Positions 6,754-6,758 of a DNA stretch of 6,758 nucleotides are shown here, piece after piece; positions within the stretch are counted from its first letter, which is position 1; every line of letters begins with the position of its first letter. The notes below the pieces were generated by a model that was given only the letters and a program-made list of their open reading frames with translations, was not told the origin of the DNA and searched no databases. Source of the DNA: Methanocaldococcaceae archaeon. Lineage in GTDB: Archaea > AGJL01 > Methanococci > Methanococcales > Methanocaldococcaceae. The translations under genes were made by a program, and so were the position numbers. Location: NCBI GenBank assembly GCA_027023665.1, contig JALVUY010000215.1, positions 1 through 6,758 on the forward strand. Reading direction: 5' to 3'.

Positions 6754-6758
6754 AGTTT

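Noticed and set aside
1..6758. CRISPR arrays, insertion sequences, tRNA or rRNA genes, or a novel defence system
   Set aside because: No regularly spaced repeats, transposase frames, terminal repeats or tRNA-like folds were seen; nearly all the window is accounted for by recognised housekeeping and energy genes.

Overview
The window is AT-rich DNA from a hyperthermophilic methanogenic archaeon, most likely Methanocaldococcus or a close relative. Three things point there: an F420-reducing hydrogenase operon, a reverse gyrase start, and an archaeal-type SECIS element serving an in-frame UGA. Ribosome binding sites are of the GGTGAT type. The assignment comes from recognising protein families and motifs by eye; no database search was run.

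Left part (1-3145). The first 25 codons of reverse gyrase run leftward off the window edge (1-76, minus). Divergent from it, a wybutosine-pathway methyltransferase of the TYW3/Taw3 family (167-751) is followed after 27 bases by hef (779-3145). Hef is a fork-processing fusion of a DEAH helicase and an XPF-type nuclease. These are genome- and tRNA-maintenance genes typical of heat-loving archaea.

Right part (3152-6758). On the minus strand lies an operon frhA-frhD-frhG-frhB for the coenzyme F420-reducing hydrogenase. FrhA carries the Ni-Fe site, FrhG the iron-sulfur relay and FrhB the FAD/F420 site, while FrhD is the protease that matures FrhA. Together they move electrons between H2 and F420, supplying F420H2 for CO2 reduction to methane. 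A TATA-like promoter sits upstream of frhA near 6675-6695. hef and frhB converge with only 6 bases between their stop codons.

The most notable feature is that frhA does not end at the TGA at 5447-5449. That codon sits where the first cysteine of the C-terminal Ni-Fe motif belongs (D-I-U-A-S-C-A-T-H). The frame stays open for 24 more codons to a TAA at 5372-5374. A textbook archaeal SECIS hairpin (5337-5372) follows, beginning on the last base of that TAA. FrhA is therefore read as a selenoprotein of 410 residues. Archaeal SECIS biology is known, so this is a strong case of a described system rather than a new one. The overlap of SECIS, stop codon and a trailing U-run is a less obvious detail.
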